DNA from: Bog-473 sp963779735
GTDB taxonomy: Bacteria; Actinomycetota; Acidimicrobiia; Acidimicrobiales; RAAP-2
DNA: 64,000 nt
Assembly (NCBI GenBank): GCA_963779735.1
Contig: CAVZZJ010000002.1
Coordinates: forward strand, 124,001 to 188,000
Direction of reading: 5' to 3'
The notes below the pieces were generated by a model. It ran no database searches, was not told the DNA's origin, and saw only the letters and a program-made list of their open reading frames with translations. The stretch's first letter is position 1. Every line of letters begins with the position of its first letter. The translations under genes and the position numbers were made by a program. Positions 17,280-25,285 of this stretch are shown here, in pieces.

Positions 17280-18065
17280 ATGGAGTTCGGGGGACGTGTC
17301 GCGCTCGTGACGGGGGGCGGGTCTGGGATCGGTCGGGCGGCCGCCGAGCGTCTAACGGCCGAGGGCATGAGGGTCTGCGTCGTGGACATGATCGGCGATG
17401 CCGCTGAATCGGTCTCGGCCCGGATCGGGGGGCTCGCCATCACTGCCGACGTATCGGACCCCGAGCAGCTCGACGCGGCATTCGACCGGTGTGTCGATAC
17501 GCTCGGCCGGCTCGATGCCGTCCTCTTGAACGCAGGCGTGTCCCTGGGCGCGGGCGACATCGCCGAGCTTGACGTCGAAGGGTATCGCCGGTCGATCGGC
17601 GTCAACGTCGACCACGTTGTGTTCGGGACACGCGCCGCTGTCGTGGCCATCCGCCGGAACGAACCCGATGGTGGACCGCGCGCCGTGGTGGCGACCGCTT
17701 CGATTGCCGGACTCGAGCCGTTCTATCCGGACGCCATCTACACGCTTACCAAGCACGCGGTGGTGGGCTTCGTACGCGCCATAGCGCCCGACCTGGCTCG
17801 ACACAGCATTGCTGCGCATGTCGTCTGCCCTGGCTTGACCGATACCGGCATGCTGAATCCGGAGCGCAAGAAAATGCTGCTCCGAGCCGGGATGCCGCTC
17901 GTGGAACCCGAGCGGATCGCCGACGCCGTCTTCGCCGCCATCAGCTCACCGCTGGAGGCAACCGGGACGTGCTGGGTTGGCAATCCCGGCGAGCCTCCCC
18001 TGCCATGGACCTTCACCCCCGTCCCCGGTCCGCACGCCGCGATCAACAAGCCTCGCGGCGGGTGA
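17280..18065 (+). CDS. Short-chain dehydrogenase/reductase (SDR)
   Basis: 261-residue SDR with VTGGGSGIGRA cofactor loop, VVDMIGD acidic end of strand 2 (NAD type), LLNAGVSLG, and active site TASIAGLEPFYPDAIYTLTKHAV with Ser, Tyr, Lys. The C-terminus is longer than usual (GTCWVGNPGEPPLPW..). It is divergent from the second P450 and shares its operator, so it is probably induced with the P450s and oxidises their product. No SD; probably leaderless. Confidence 0.93.
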   Translation: MEFGGRVALVTGGGSGIGRAAAERLTAEGMRVCVVDMIGDAAESVSARIGGLAITADVSDPEQLDAAFDRCVDTLGRLDAVLLNAGVSLGAGDIAELDVEGYRRSIGVNVDHVVFGTRAAVVAIRRNEPDGGPRAVVATASIAGLEPFYPDAIYTLTKHAVVGFVRAIAPDLARHSIAAHVVCPGLTDTGMLNPERKKMLLRAGMPLVEPERIADAVFAAISSPLEATGTCWVGNPGEPPLPWTFTPVPGPHAAINKPRGG

Positions 18066-18214
18066 GATTCGTGTGCCACCCAATTCGCCGTTCAGACGAT
18101 GCGTGAAATCCACGGTCCCGAACGTCGTAACGACTGCATGAACGTGCCGCACCTAACATTCACCGGCATCGGACTTCCTGGCGCACACGGTCGTCGCAGG
18201 GAGAGAGGAGCATC

Positions 18215-18823
18215 ATGACGCCGCGGATTTTGCCGATTCCGTTCAAGGACTGGCCCGTTGAGTTGACCGCGGGTATCCCCGCTATCGAGGGACCGACCCC
18301 ATCGAACGATTCCCCGCGCAAAGAAGCCACCCAAAAGGGCAGGAACGCCCTCGGAACGCTCGCCCATCATCCGTCCTTGGCGAAGGCATGGCTACAACTC
18401 ACTGCCCAGGTCCTCCGGGCCACGACCCTGACGGAGCGGCAACGCGAGCTGTTGATCCTCCGCGTGGCGGTCGTGCGCAACTCCCACTACCAATGGATCG
18501 AACATGTGTCCATCGCTCGCCGGTCCGGCCTCGACGACGACGCAATTGCCCGCGTTGCCTACGGTCCCTGCGCTCCCTTTTGGGATCCGCTCGACCAGGC
18601 CCTGTTGTACTCGGTGGATGAACTCATCGCTGACGGCGTCATCTCCGACCCGACATGGGGAGTGCTCGTACAGCACCTTGACGCTCAACAACTCCTTGAT
18701 GTTGTATTCACGGTGGGCGCATACGAGACCAATTCCTGGATGGCTCGTTCGTTCGATCTCGACCTCGACGACGACGAGAGTTCTCGGGATCGCAATCCGC
18801 AATTTCCAGATGGAAGTTCCTGA
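18215..18823 (+). CDS. Carboxymuconolactone decarboxylase (CMD) family protein
   Basis: 202 residues with the AhpD/CMD-type core: LTERQRELLILRVAVVRNSHYQWIEHVSIARRSGL (about 72-106). The family's usual CxxxxH is replaced by SHYQWIEH, so the redox Cys pair of AhpD is absent and a decarboxylase- or hydrolase-like role is more likely than peroxidase. ATG with GAGAGGAG upstream. It ends six bases before the Gfo/Idh gene, so they are probably one operon. Confidence 0.88.
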   Translation: MTPRILPIPFKDWPVELTAGIPAIEGPTPSNDSPRKEATQKGRNALGTLAHHPSLAKAWLQLTAQVLRATTLTERQRELLILRVAVVRNSHYQWIEHVSIARRSGLDDDAIARVAYGPCAPFWDPLDQALLYSVDELIADGVISDPTWGVLVQHLDAQQLLDVVFTVGAYETNSWMARSFDLDLDDDESSRDRNPQFPDGSS

Positions 18824-18829
18824 CGATCC

Positions 18830-19833
18830 ATGAGGGATTTTGGAGATGGGCCAGTACGCTGGGGTATTGCCGGGACGGGCGCCGTCGCAACGCAGTTCGC
18901 TCACGCACTTACCGTGGTTGCGATGGCGAACTGAGGCAGATCGCTTCTCGAAGCGTACAGCGCGCAGCGGCGTTCGCGGATGCCTTCACTGTGCCGAATC
19001 ATGAGTCCTATGAAGCAATGGCCCATGATGAAAACGTCGACGTGGTGTACGTAGCGACCCCACACACGATGCATGAGCGGCACGCAATGCTCTACTTGTC
19101 TTCGGGTAAGTCGGTTCTGGTTGAAAAGCCATTCGCCGTTAACCAGACCCAAGCCATACGCATGATTGACGTGGCTCGTGCAAGTGGACTCTTCTTGATG
19201 GAGGCGATGTGGAGTCGGTACTTGCCCTCTTACAAGCGATTACGAGATGTGCTTGAACAAGGAATCATCGGCACGGTGCGCATGGTTGACGCCAGCCTCG
19301 GATATCGAACCCCGGCTGAGCGAGCACAGGAAAAGTTCGATTTGCAAAAAGGTGGAGGATCGCTACTGGACCTAGGCGTGTATCCCGTTCAACTCAGTTC
19401 GTTTGTTCTCGGGCAGCCGGATTGCGTCGTGGCGGCAGGACACTTGGGCCCGACCGGAGTGGACGAACAGACGGCAGCGGTGCTGCACCATCCGGATGGT
19501 GCGCTAGGAATCATCAGGTCGTCGATATCGACGACACTTGCCTGCTCGGCACGGATCATTGGCACTGACGGCACGATCGAGTTACCTGCGTTCATGCACT
19601 GCCCCCAACATTTATCAATCATTCGGCCTGACGGTTCTGATCAAGTTGATTGCGCCAACGTCGGCAATGGCCTCCAATACGAGGCTGAGCATGTGCAGAA
19701 TTGCCTCAGGTCCGGACTGACCGAGAGTCCTGACATGACCCTGGACGAAACAAGCTCAATCATGCACACGCTCGATGTTATTCGACAACACATCGGGCTT
19801 GTCTACCCTGGCGACAGCGTCGTCAGCGCCTAG
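18830..19833 (+). pseudogene. Gfo/Idh/MocA oxidoreductase, one frameshift
   Basis: NAD(P)-dependent sugar or polyol-type dehydrogenase. From ATG 18830 the first frame gives VRWGIAGTGAVATQFAHAL (Rossmann loop) and stops at about 18934; the rest continues in another frame with ELRQIASRS, VDVVYVATPHTMHERHAM, the family hallmark LVEKPFAVN (catalytic Lys in EKP), and GGGSLLDLGVYPVQL. Total length is one base short of 335 codons, so a single lost base near 18920 explains it. It follows the CMD gene by six bases. Confidence 0.85.
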
Positions 19834-19913
19834 ATAGCGGTGATCTTGCCCACGGCCGGCGGATTTTGAGAAACCTCGGATAACCACGTTATTACACCCA
19901 GAGAGGACCGAAT

Positions 19914-20372
19914 ATGAGTTCAAGCGAGTTGTACCACGTCGGGATCGTGGTACCCAATCTCGAAGCAGCATGTGCGCACTTCACGACGTTGCTGGGTACG
20001 AGTTGGGGACCAATCGTCGATCGGGAAGTGGAGTTGCGGGACGCACATGGTATCGACCGTTTGGAGGTGCACAAGGTCTGCTATTCCAGGCATCCGCCAT
20101 ATCTCGAGCTGATGCAAGAGTTGCCCGGTTCTTCTTGGGTCTGCAATCAATTTTCGAACATTCATCACATTGGCTTCTGGTCCGACTCGCTGACTGCCGA
20201 CTCTCGAGCCCTAGCGGGCGCTGGTTGTCCACTTGAAATGGCGGGCCGGAGTGGCGATATAGCCCCAGTCGGGTACGTGAATCACTTCGACCCTCTGGGA
20301 GTACGTATCGAGTACGTAGACGTTGCTCAGCGACCCTTGCTGCAGGAATTTCTTATGAGCGGAGATCGCTGA
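19914..20372 (+). CDS. VOC superfamily protein
   Basis: 152 residues, starting SELYHVGIVVPNLEAACAHF and with a second module FSNIHHIGFWSDSLTADSRAL, ending NHFDPLGVRIEYVD. Glyoxalase/bleomycin-type fold; the two His positions and the last Glu are present, so a metal site is possible. ATG preceded by AGAGAGGA. It follows the CMD and Gfo/Idh genes on the same strand and probably belongs to that group. Substrate unknown. Confidence 0.82.
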   Translation: MSSSELYHVGIVVPNLEAACAHFTTLLGTSWGPIVDREVELRDAHGIDRLEVHKVCYSRHPPYLELMQELPGSSWVCNQFSNIHHIGFWSDSLTADSRALAGAGCPLEMAGRSGDIAPVGYVNHFDPLGVRIEYVDVAQRPLLQEFLMSGDR

Positions 20373-20425
20373 ATCCTCAACTCGGGTCCAGAGCGGCGGA
20401 CAGTAGGTGGTCCAGGGCCCCGCCC

Positions 20426-20560
20426 GAGCGTGGCCAGTTCGATGTCTTCGACTGTCCTCCAGGGTCCTTCGTGCACGTTGTAGATGAACTCTGACTTGTA
20501 GAGGCCGTTGATGGTTTCGGCCAGCGCGTTGACACCACTACGCGCCACTTTTGCGTTCCC
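20426..20560 (-). pseudogene. IS3-type transposase fragment
   Basis: A short frame encodes NALAETINGLYKSEFI..GPWRTVEDIELATL, which is the conserved tail of the IS3-family OrfB integrase core (the ENxFGxLKxE-like catalytic Glu region replaced here by the ETINGLYKSE variant). About 36 codons survive; flanks are not transposase. A dead insertion remnant. Confidence 0.7.
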
Positions 20561-20728
20561 CCGGGTCCTGAAGGTGTCAGAGCAGCATCGGGGCCGCGAC
20601 CAAGTCATCACCTTGCTCCCTGAAGGGTCCATAAGACCCTCACTCGGGTTTGAACAGCCATAGTGCGCCCGACGAGGCCGATCCGTCGTGGCCTTGTCCT
20701 TCCTCTATGGTTGGACGGGCACGTCAGT

Positions 20729-20734
20729 TAAGAT
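20729..20734 (+). promoter_or_regulatory. Putative -10 box for SRPBCC gene
   Basis: TAAGAT, nine bases before the ATG at 20744; there is no SD sequence between them. Fits a leaderless or very short leader. Confidence 0.35.
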
Positions 20735-20743
20735 TCCCGCGCG

Positions 20744-21214
20744 ATGACCCAGGAAACCGAGCCGTTCATCTCACACTCGATTGTGGTCAATGCTTCCGTT
20801 GAGACGCTCTATGACATGGTCGCCGATCTCACTCGCATGGGTGAGTGGAGTAGTACCTGCATCGGGGCGACGTGGGATGAGGGCGCTGGACCAGTGGCAA
20901 CTGAGGGTGCTTGGTTCACGGGCCACAATGTTGTCGGCGAGCTCAAACACGACGCCCATTGTGAGGTTGTTGCCGCGCAGCGCCCGACAACCATTGCGTG
21001 GATGCAGGGCGGCAGGAATGATGGATTCACCGAATGGCGCTACCGGTTCACGCCGGTTGACGGCGGGACGGAGGTCACCGAAACCTGGACGCAGGTTCAT
21101 CCTTTCCCGGCCGATCGTGTAGACGACGAGATGGTGAGCCGCATGTGGAGCGGTTTCGACCGGGGCATCAAGCACACACTCTCGAGACTGAAGGCCACCG
21201 CAGAGAATTCATAG
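20744..21214 (+). CDS. SRPBCC-family protein (START/polyketide-cyclase fold)
   Basis: 156 residues with the usual N-terminal strand ISHSIVVNASVETLYDMVADLTRMGEWSS and C-terminal GGTEVTETWTQV, ending in the long ligand-covering helix. These proteins bind hydrophobic ligands and serve as cyclases, aromatases or stress proteins. Isolated between an IS3 fragment and an ISL3 element; no operon partner. Likely leaderless. Confidence 0.85.
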   Translation: MTQETEPFISHSIVVNASVETLYDMVADLTRMGEWSSTCIGATWDEGAGPVATEGAWFTGHNVVGELKHDAHCEVVAAQRPTTIAWMQGGRNDGFTEWRYRFTPVDGGTEVTETWTQVHPFPADRVDDEMVSRMWSGFDRGIKHTLSRLKATAENS

Positions 21215-21305
21215 CGCGGCCACAGTCTCCGACTCCCAGAGATCGAAGCTCCCGTAGTGGCCCACCGAGGCACGGCCTACGGAACCGGGGCACCCCCACT
21301 TTTAA

Positions 21306-21334
21306 GGTTCTCCACGGGTTCCCGTGGGTCACTT
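21306..21334. repeat. Left terminal inverted repeat of the IS
   Basis: Starts GGTTCTCCACGGGTT and pairs with 22771-22799 with about eight mismatches over 29 bases. Directly preceded by ACTTTTAA, the left half of the probable target duplication. Confidence 0.7.
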
Positions 21335-22577
21335 CGGGATCGACTGCACCCGATCCATCGGTAGCTCGACGGTGATTCCTCCGCAGCAGAGGTAGATCAT
21401 GGCAATGAGGGCGGTGGCGGAGTGGTGCCCGTAGCCGCGGTGGTTAATGAGACGAACTTTCGAGTTGAGGCCTTCGAGTTTGGAATTCGAAAGGCCGAGC
21501 TCGACAGCGGCGAGGATGCGGTCGCGGTTGGCCCGAACTGTCTTGGCTAACTTCACGAAGGCGGGAATCTGACAGCGGCTCGCCCAGGTGAGCCACCAGT
21601 CGAGATGCGCCGGGGCCTGTGACGGCCAGCGCAATCGGTAGAGATCACGAATTGCCTCCTTCAGCTGCCAACCCCGGTACAGAACAGAGGATCGTCGGCG
21701 GAGTTGGTGCAGGACCTCGAGCTGTCCCTCGGTGAGGTTCACCTCCTCCTTCAAGAGTGCCCAGCGGGTGTGTTTCCACCATGGAGCCTTGGAGTGCTCG
21801 AGAGCCCGGAACCGGTTCCAAACCTCGCGCCTGGTCTGATCCAAGGCGTCGTTGGCCAGCTTGACCAGGTGAAAGGGGTCCACGCACTGGACGACGTGGG
21901 GGGGCCAAGTTGTCCGTCGCCAGCTTGTAGGCGCCGCCCATGTCGAGACTGACGCACTGGAGCCGAGCGAGGCGCTCTTCACCCAGCTCGTCGTAGAAGG
22001 CTTCGAGCACGCTGTGGCCCTTGCCTTCGCCGACCCAGATAACCGCGCCCTCCCGATAGTGATCGGCCACGACGGTGAGATAGCGGTGTCCCTTTCGATA
22101 GCTCACTTCATCGACCCCGATGCGATAGAGGTTCTCCAGCCGAGTGTCGTCAATGGCCTCGGCCACCACGTCGATGACGATCTTGGCCACTGCCTCCCAA
22201 GAGATCCGCAACAGACGGGTGATGGTGGTCTTGTCTGTGCGCTGGGCCAGCCAGGCCACGACGTCTTGGAGGTCTTTGGTGTGTCGGGCTCCCGGCCGAG
22301 CCCATGAGACCTCTTCGGTGCGCACCCGCCCACAGCGCCGACAGTCGATCCGGGCGATCTCGGCTTCGAGGAAGCACCGGGTGGCCCCGAGGTCGAGGTG
22401 CCTCCAGCGGCGCACCGAGCGGTCGTAGGTCGACCAGGTCTTGTGCCCGCACGGGCAGGCGTGCTTGGCCCGACGCCGCCGCAGCCCAACCACGATCCCC
22501 TCGGGGGCAAAGGTGACATTTCGCGCCGATGCGCCAACGAGGCCCAACATCTTGTTGAATGCAGTAGTGACGCGCAT
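21329..22577 (-). pseudogene. ISL3-family transposase, frameshift in a G7 run
   Basis: Transposase of ISL3 type. N-terminal zinc-ribbon-like parts (ACPCGHKTW.. and IDCRRCGRVRTEEVSWARPG), a helix-turn-helix region (TITRLLRISWEAVAKIV), then the DDE catalytic domain: YRIGVDEVSYRKG, SLDMGGAYK, and the C-terminal NSKLEGLNSKVR with the final Glu. The frame changes at the seven-G run 21898-21904; either a sequencing slip or an inactivating indel. ATG 22577 has GGGAG upstream; longer starts are not needed. The zinc ribbons and DDE residues are intact apart from the break. Confidence 0.9.
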
Positions 22578-22655
22578 GTGTTCTCCCAGGTAGCCCGGTT
22601 TGCTTGGTCGCATCCGAAACTACGAGGGCGACGCATGCGCGTCGCTTCGCGAGAA

Positions 22656-22676
22656 GGCCCCGGCATTGCCGGGGCC
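22656..22676. terminator. Perfect hairpin inside the IS
   Basis: GGCCCCGGCA-t-TGCCGGGGCC, a ten-pair perfect stem with a one-base centre, in the leader of the transposase. No T-run follows on either strand. It may block read-through into the transposase, as in other IS elements, or be an RNA structure. Confidence 0.4.
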
Positions 22677-22770
22677 AATCACATGGTTGCTGGCGCCGTC
22701 TTCGCCACGGCGTGCCTCAAGGGTCCACTGCGTCGGACTCCGGCCGCCCTTGACCCCCGCCTACTACGTC

Positions 22771-22799
22771 AAATCACCCACACAAACCCGAGGAGTCCC
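22771..22799. repeat. Right terminal inverted repeat of the IS
   Basis: Reverse complement reads GGGACTCCTCGGGTTTGTGT.., matching the left end. Directly followed by ACTTTTCG, the right half of the probable target duplication. Confidence 0.7.
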
Positions 22800-22800
22800 A

Positions 22801-22995
22801 CTTTTCGGAGGTCGTCGGCTCTTCACACCCGACCTACTCCAGACCCTCTACTCCGACCGGGGTGCCTACCTCAGACGTTGGGACAGCGCCATACGAGCAA
22901 TGGTCGCCTCCGAGACACTGCTCCTCGAAGACGCAAAGAGGCTCAAGGATCGTGGTCGCGATATCGCGACGAGCCTCCCTCTCGACGCTGCCTGA
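22801..22995 (+). pseudogene. Alpha/beta-hydrolase C-terminal fragment
   Basis: The frame just right of the IS encodes LFGGRRLFTPDLLQTLYSDR followed by a helix pair (YLRRWDSAIRAMVASETLLLEDAKRL). This matches, from memory, the C-terminal tail of the large alpha/beta-hydrolase-domain family (Abhydrolase_10 type), in which a LYxxRxxYLxxW segment and a LLxEDA helix close the protein. The body of the gene is not on the other side of the IS, so a deletion accompanied the insertion. Confidence 0.45.
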
Positions 22996-23247
22996 GCTCT
23001 AACCGAGAACGCGATCCACCAATTGACGCGCTCCGAATCCCCCCACGCCATATGCGATAGGCGACTTCGATCATTTCCGAAGCGATTTCGGCGGGTTCGC
23101 TGTCAGCCGTGCGGCGCTGGGTTTGAGTCCGATGGTTCACGCTCGACTCCTGAGTCTTGTCGCCCAGGTTGTACGCCTCCACGGCGCCAGTGAAGGCCCG
23201 TTGGCGGGGCAATCTCGACGAGCTGCCGCCCGCGGGGCGTACGGCCC

Positions 23248-23277
23248 CTCTGAGGGCCTCTTAGGGCCTCTGAGAGC
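23248..23277. repeat. Three 10-bp tandem repeats
   Basis: CTCTGAGGGC, CTCTTAGGGC and CTCTGAGAGC lie head to tail, ending three bases before the GTG of the next ORF. They are the only such tandem array seen in the phage-like segment and could be a binding site. Confidence 0.6.
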
Positions 23278-23280
23278 GAT

Positions 23281-23448
23281 GTGGCGACAGATGTCGTCGA
23301 GGTTGACAGCCAAATGCCAGATATCAGGTATTTGCCCGACGACAGGGAGACTCTGTCCGATGTCGGACTAAGCGAGGCCGACCGCGTTAACAAAAACGGG
23401 AGCGACCTCGCGTTAACCACCGACGACGACAGCGAGGATGAGCCGTGA
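23281..23448 (+). CDS. Small acidic ORF upstream of terminase
   Basis: 55 residues, rich in Asp and Glu (DVATDVVEVDSQMPDI.., ending TTDDDSEDEP). The TGA overlaps the terminase GTG (GTGA), which strongly suggests a real, co-translated gene. The position directly before a large terminase suggests a small packaging protein or the end of a small terminase subunit, but it is far shorter than a usual small terminase. GTG start; no clear SD. Confidence 0.4.
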   Translation: MATDVVEVDSQMPDIRYLPDDRETLSDVGLSEADRVNKNGSDLALTTDDDSEDEP

Positions 23449-24952
23449 ACCCGTCGTCGTTGGAGTTGTTGGCCTCGCTCCAAGTCGACGTCGGGCGCTG
23501 GGGCGACACCTGCGCGCCCTTCCAACTGCGAGACGCCGAGGCTGTCCTCGACGCCAGCGGCCCGCCCTTCACCTTCATCACGCGCCCTCGCGGTGGTCGC
23601 AAGAGCACCGATGCCGCAGGCTATGCCGTTGCCCTCCACCTGACGGCCGCGCCATCCGGTGCGAGGAGCTACGTCGTCGCGGCCGACGCCCAACAGGCTG
23701 GCCTCGTCCTCGACTCCATCCGCGGCTTCGTGCGCCGCGCCCCATCCTCCATACGCGCATCAAGATCGAGGCTCGCCGGGTCTTGTTTATCCAGGGAGGC
23801 GAGGTCCACAGCTCCTGCGAGGTTCTCCCAGCCGACGAAGCCAGCTCGTATGGCCTGCGCCCGTACGCCGTGATCTGCGACGAGCTGTCCGTCTGGCCCG
23901 ACACGGGCAACACACGCGGCCTGTGGTCCGCGGTGGTCTCGGCCATGCCCAAAGTCCGAGCCTCGCGGCTAATCGTGCTCACGTCCGCGGGATCGCCGAA
24001 CCACTGGTCGGCTGGCGTTCTGGATCACGCGTGGACCTCGTCGCAGTGGCAGGTGTTCGAGGTCGCTGGCCCGTTGCCTTGGCTCTCCGAGGAGATCCTC
24101 GCCGAGCAGCGCGCTCTGCTCACGCCGTCGATGTATGCCCGGCTCCACGAGAACCGCTGGGTCGCCGGCGAGGACCGGCTGACGACGCCCGAGCAGGTCC
24201 GGGACTGCATCGGTCACCGCGGACCGATAGGGCCGCAACGGGGCATCCGCTACGTCCACGGGCTCGATGTGGGCCTCGTCTCGGACCGCACCGTGCTCAC
24301 CACCGCCCACAGGGAGCGCCGTGATGGTGCCATGATCGTCGTGGTCGACCGCCAGGAGGTGTGGCAGGGCTCGAAGTCCCATCCGGTCGACCTGGCCGAC
24401 GTGGAGGCCTACTGCCGGGAGACGGTGCGGTCGTACCCGGGCAAGATCGTCGCCGACCCATGGCAGTCGGTTCACTTGTGCCAGTGTCTCCGGTCCCGTG
24501 GGATCGGTGTGGAGACGTTCACCTTCTCTTCATCCTCCGTCGGCCACCTGGCGCTCACGATGTACCGCTTGCTCCGTGACCGCTTGCTCGATCTGCCCGA
24601 CGACGACGACCTTGTCGCCGAGCTGTCCTCGGTCATCTTGAGGGAGAACCAGCCGGGCACGTACCGGATCGACACCGTCGGGCAAGGTCACGATGACCGG
24701 GTGATCAGTTTGGCGCTGTGCTGTCAGAAGCTGGCATCTCAGTATTCCGGCGTCGCCAAGATGATCGTGCCGACCGGCAACGTCCCGAAGGTCCAACTCG
24801 TCCGCCCAAGGTCGTCGACGCCCCCCGATGCGGCAGCGCCAGCGGTCGTCCGTGAAGGCGAGCAGCATCCGACCGACAAGCTACTGTCATTCCGTAACGC
24901 CCGGCGCCATCCGGACTACACGCCGCCCGGCGGCCGTGGCGGGTGGCGATGA
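23445..24952 (+). pseudogene. Phage large terminase subunit, one frameshift
   Basis: About 503 residues when one base is restored at the C run 23740-23743. The N-terminal ATPase half has FTFITRPRGGRKSTDAAGY (Walker A-like) and SYVVAADAQQAGLVLDSI; after the break the Walker B region YAVICDELSVWPD, LIVLTSAGSPN (coupling motif), and the nuclease half with YVHGLDVGLVSDRT, IVADPWQSVHL and GHDDRVISLALC. It packages phage DNA and is a good sign of an integrated prophage. No portal, capsid or tail genes follow, so it is a relic. A WhiB gene comes next. Confidence 0.88.
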
Positions 24953-24982
24953 CCCGCTACCGGCTCCTTCCGGAGTTCACTC

Positions 24983-25285
24983 TTGTCACTCGCGCAGCCC
25001 CGGCCCGCCGGGTTCGATCAGGCGGCGTGCGCGGGAGCCGACCCGGACCTGTTCTTCCCCGAGCGGGGAGAATCGCTCCGGGAGGCGAGGGAGGTCTGCC
25101 GATCCTGTCCCGTGCGCGAGGACTGTCTCGACTACGCGATAGACCATGTCGAGAAAAGCGGGGTGTGTTGGGCGGGAAAAGTGAGCGGGAGTGGCGAGGG
25201 CTGCGGCGGGCAGAGCGTCTGGTCCAGGAACTTCGTCCCGTCCGTCAGAGTTCGAAATCGGCCGTCATGGGTTCACGCAGCTTGA
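24983..25285 (+). CDS. WhiB-family Fe-S transcription factor (frame-broken tail)
   Basis: Four cluster ligands are present: Cys16, Cys39, Cys42 and Cys48 in the WhiB pattern CxxCxxxxxC (VCRSCPVREDC). The glycine turn that should follow (GVWGG type) reads GVCWAGK in this frame, while the next frame gives GVLGGKSEREWRGLRRAE, the expected WhiB tail, so an indel in the GTGTGT stretch near 25162 has moved the frame. WhiB proteins bind sigma factor or DNA; phage-borne versions interfere with host regulation. It sits 30 bases after the terminase. TTG start, weak SD. Confidence 0.75.
   Translation: MSLAQPRPAGFDQAACAGADPDLFFPERGESLREAREVCRSCPVREDCLDYAIDHVEKSGVCWAGKVSGSGEGCGGQSVWSRNFVPSVRVRNRPSWVHAA

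Larger units (their letters stand above)
21306..22799 (-). mobile_element. ISL3-family insertion sequence
   Basis: About 1.49 kb element with one transposase gene and inverted ends: GGttCTCCaCGGGTT..GTGGGT at 21306-21334 and its partner at 22771-22799 (read on the minus strand GGgaCTCCtCGGGTT..GTGGGT). The eight bases outside are ACTTTTAA on the left and ACTTTTCG on the right, a probable target duplication with the last two bases diverged; ISL3 elements are known to make 8-bp duplications. It landed next to, or cut off, an alpha/beta-hydrolase gene whose tail is at 22801-22995. Confidence 0.8.

Noticed and set aside
23248..23277. Tandem repeat considered as a CRISPR start
   Set aside because: Units are 10 bases and directly adjacent, without spacers; no cas genes in the window.
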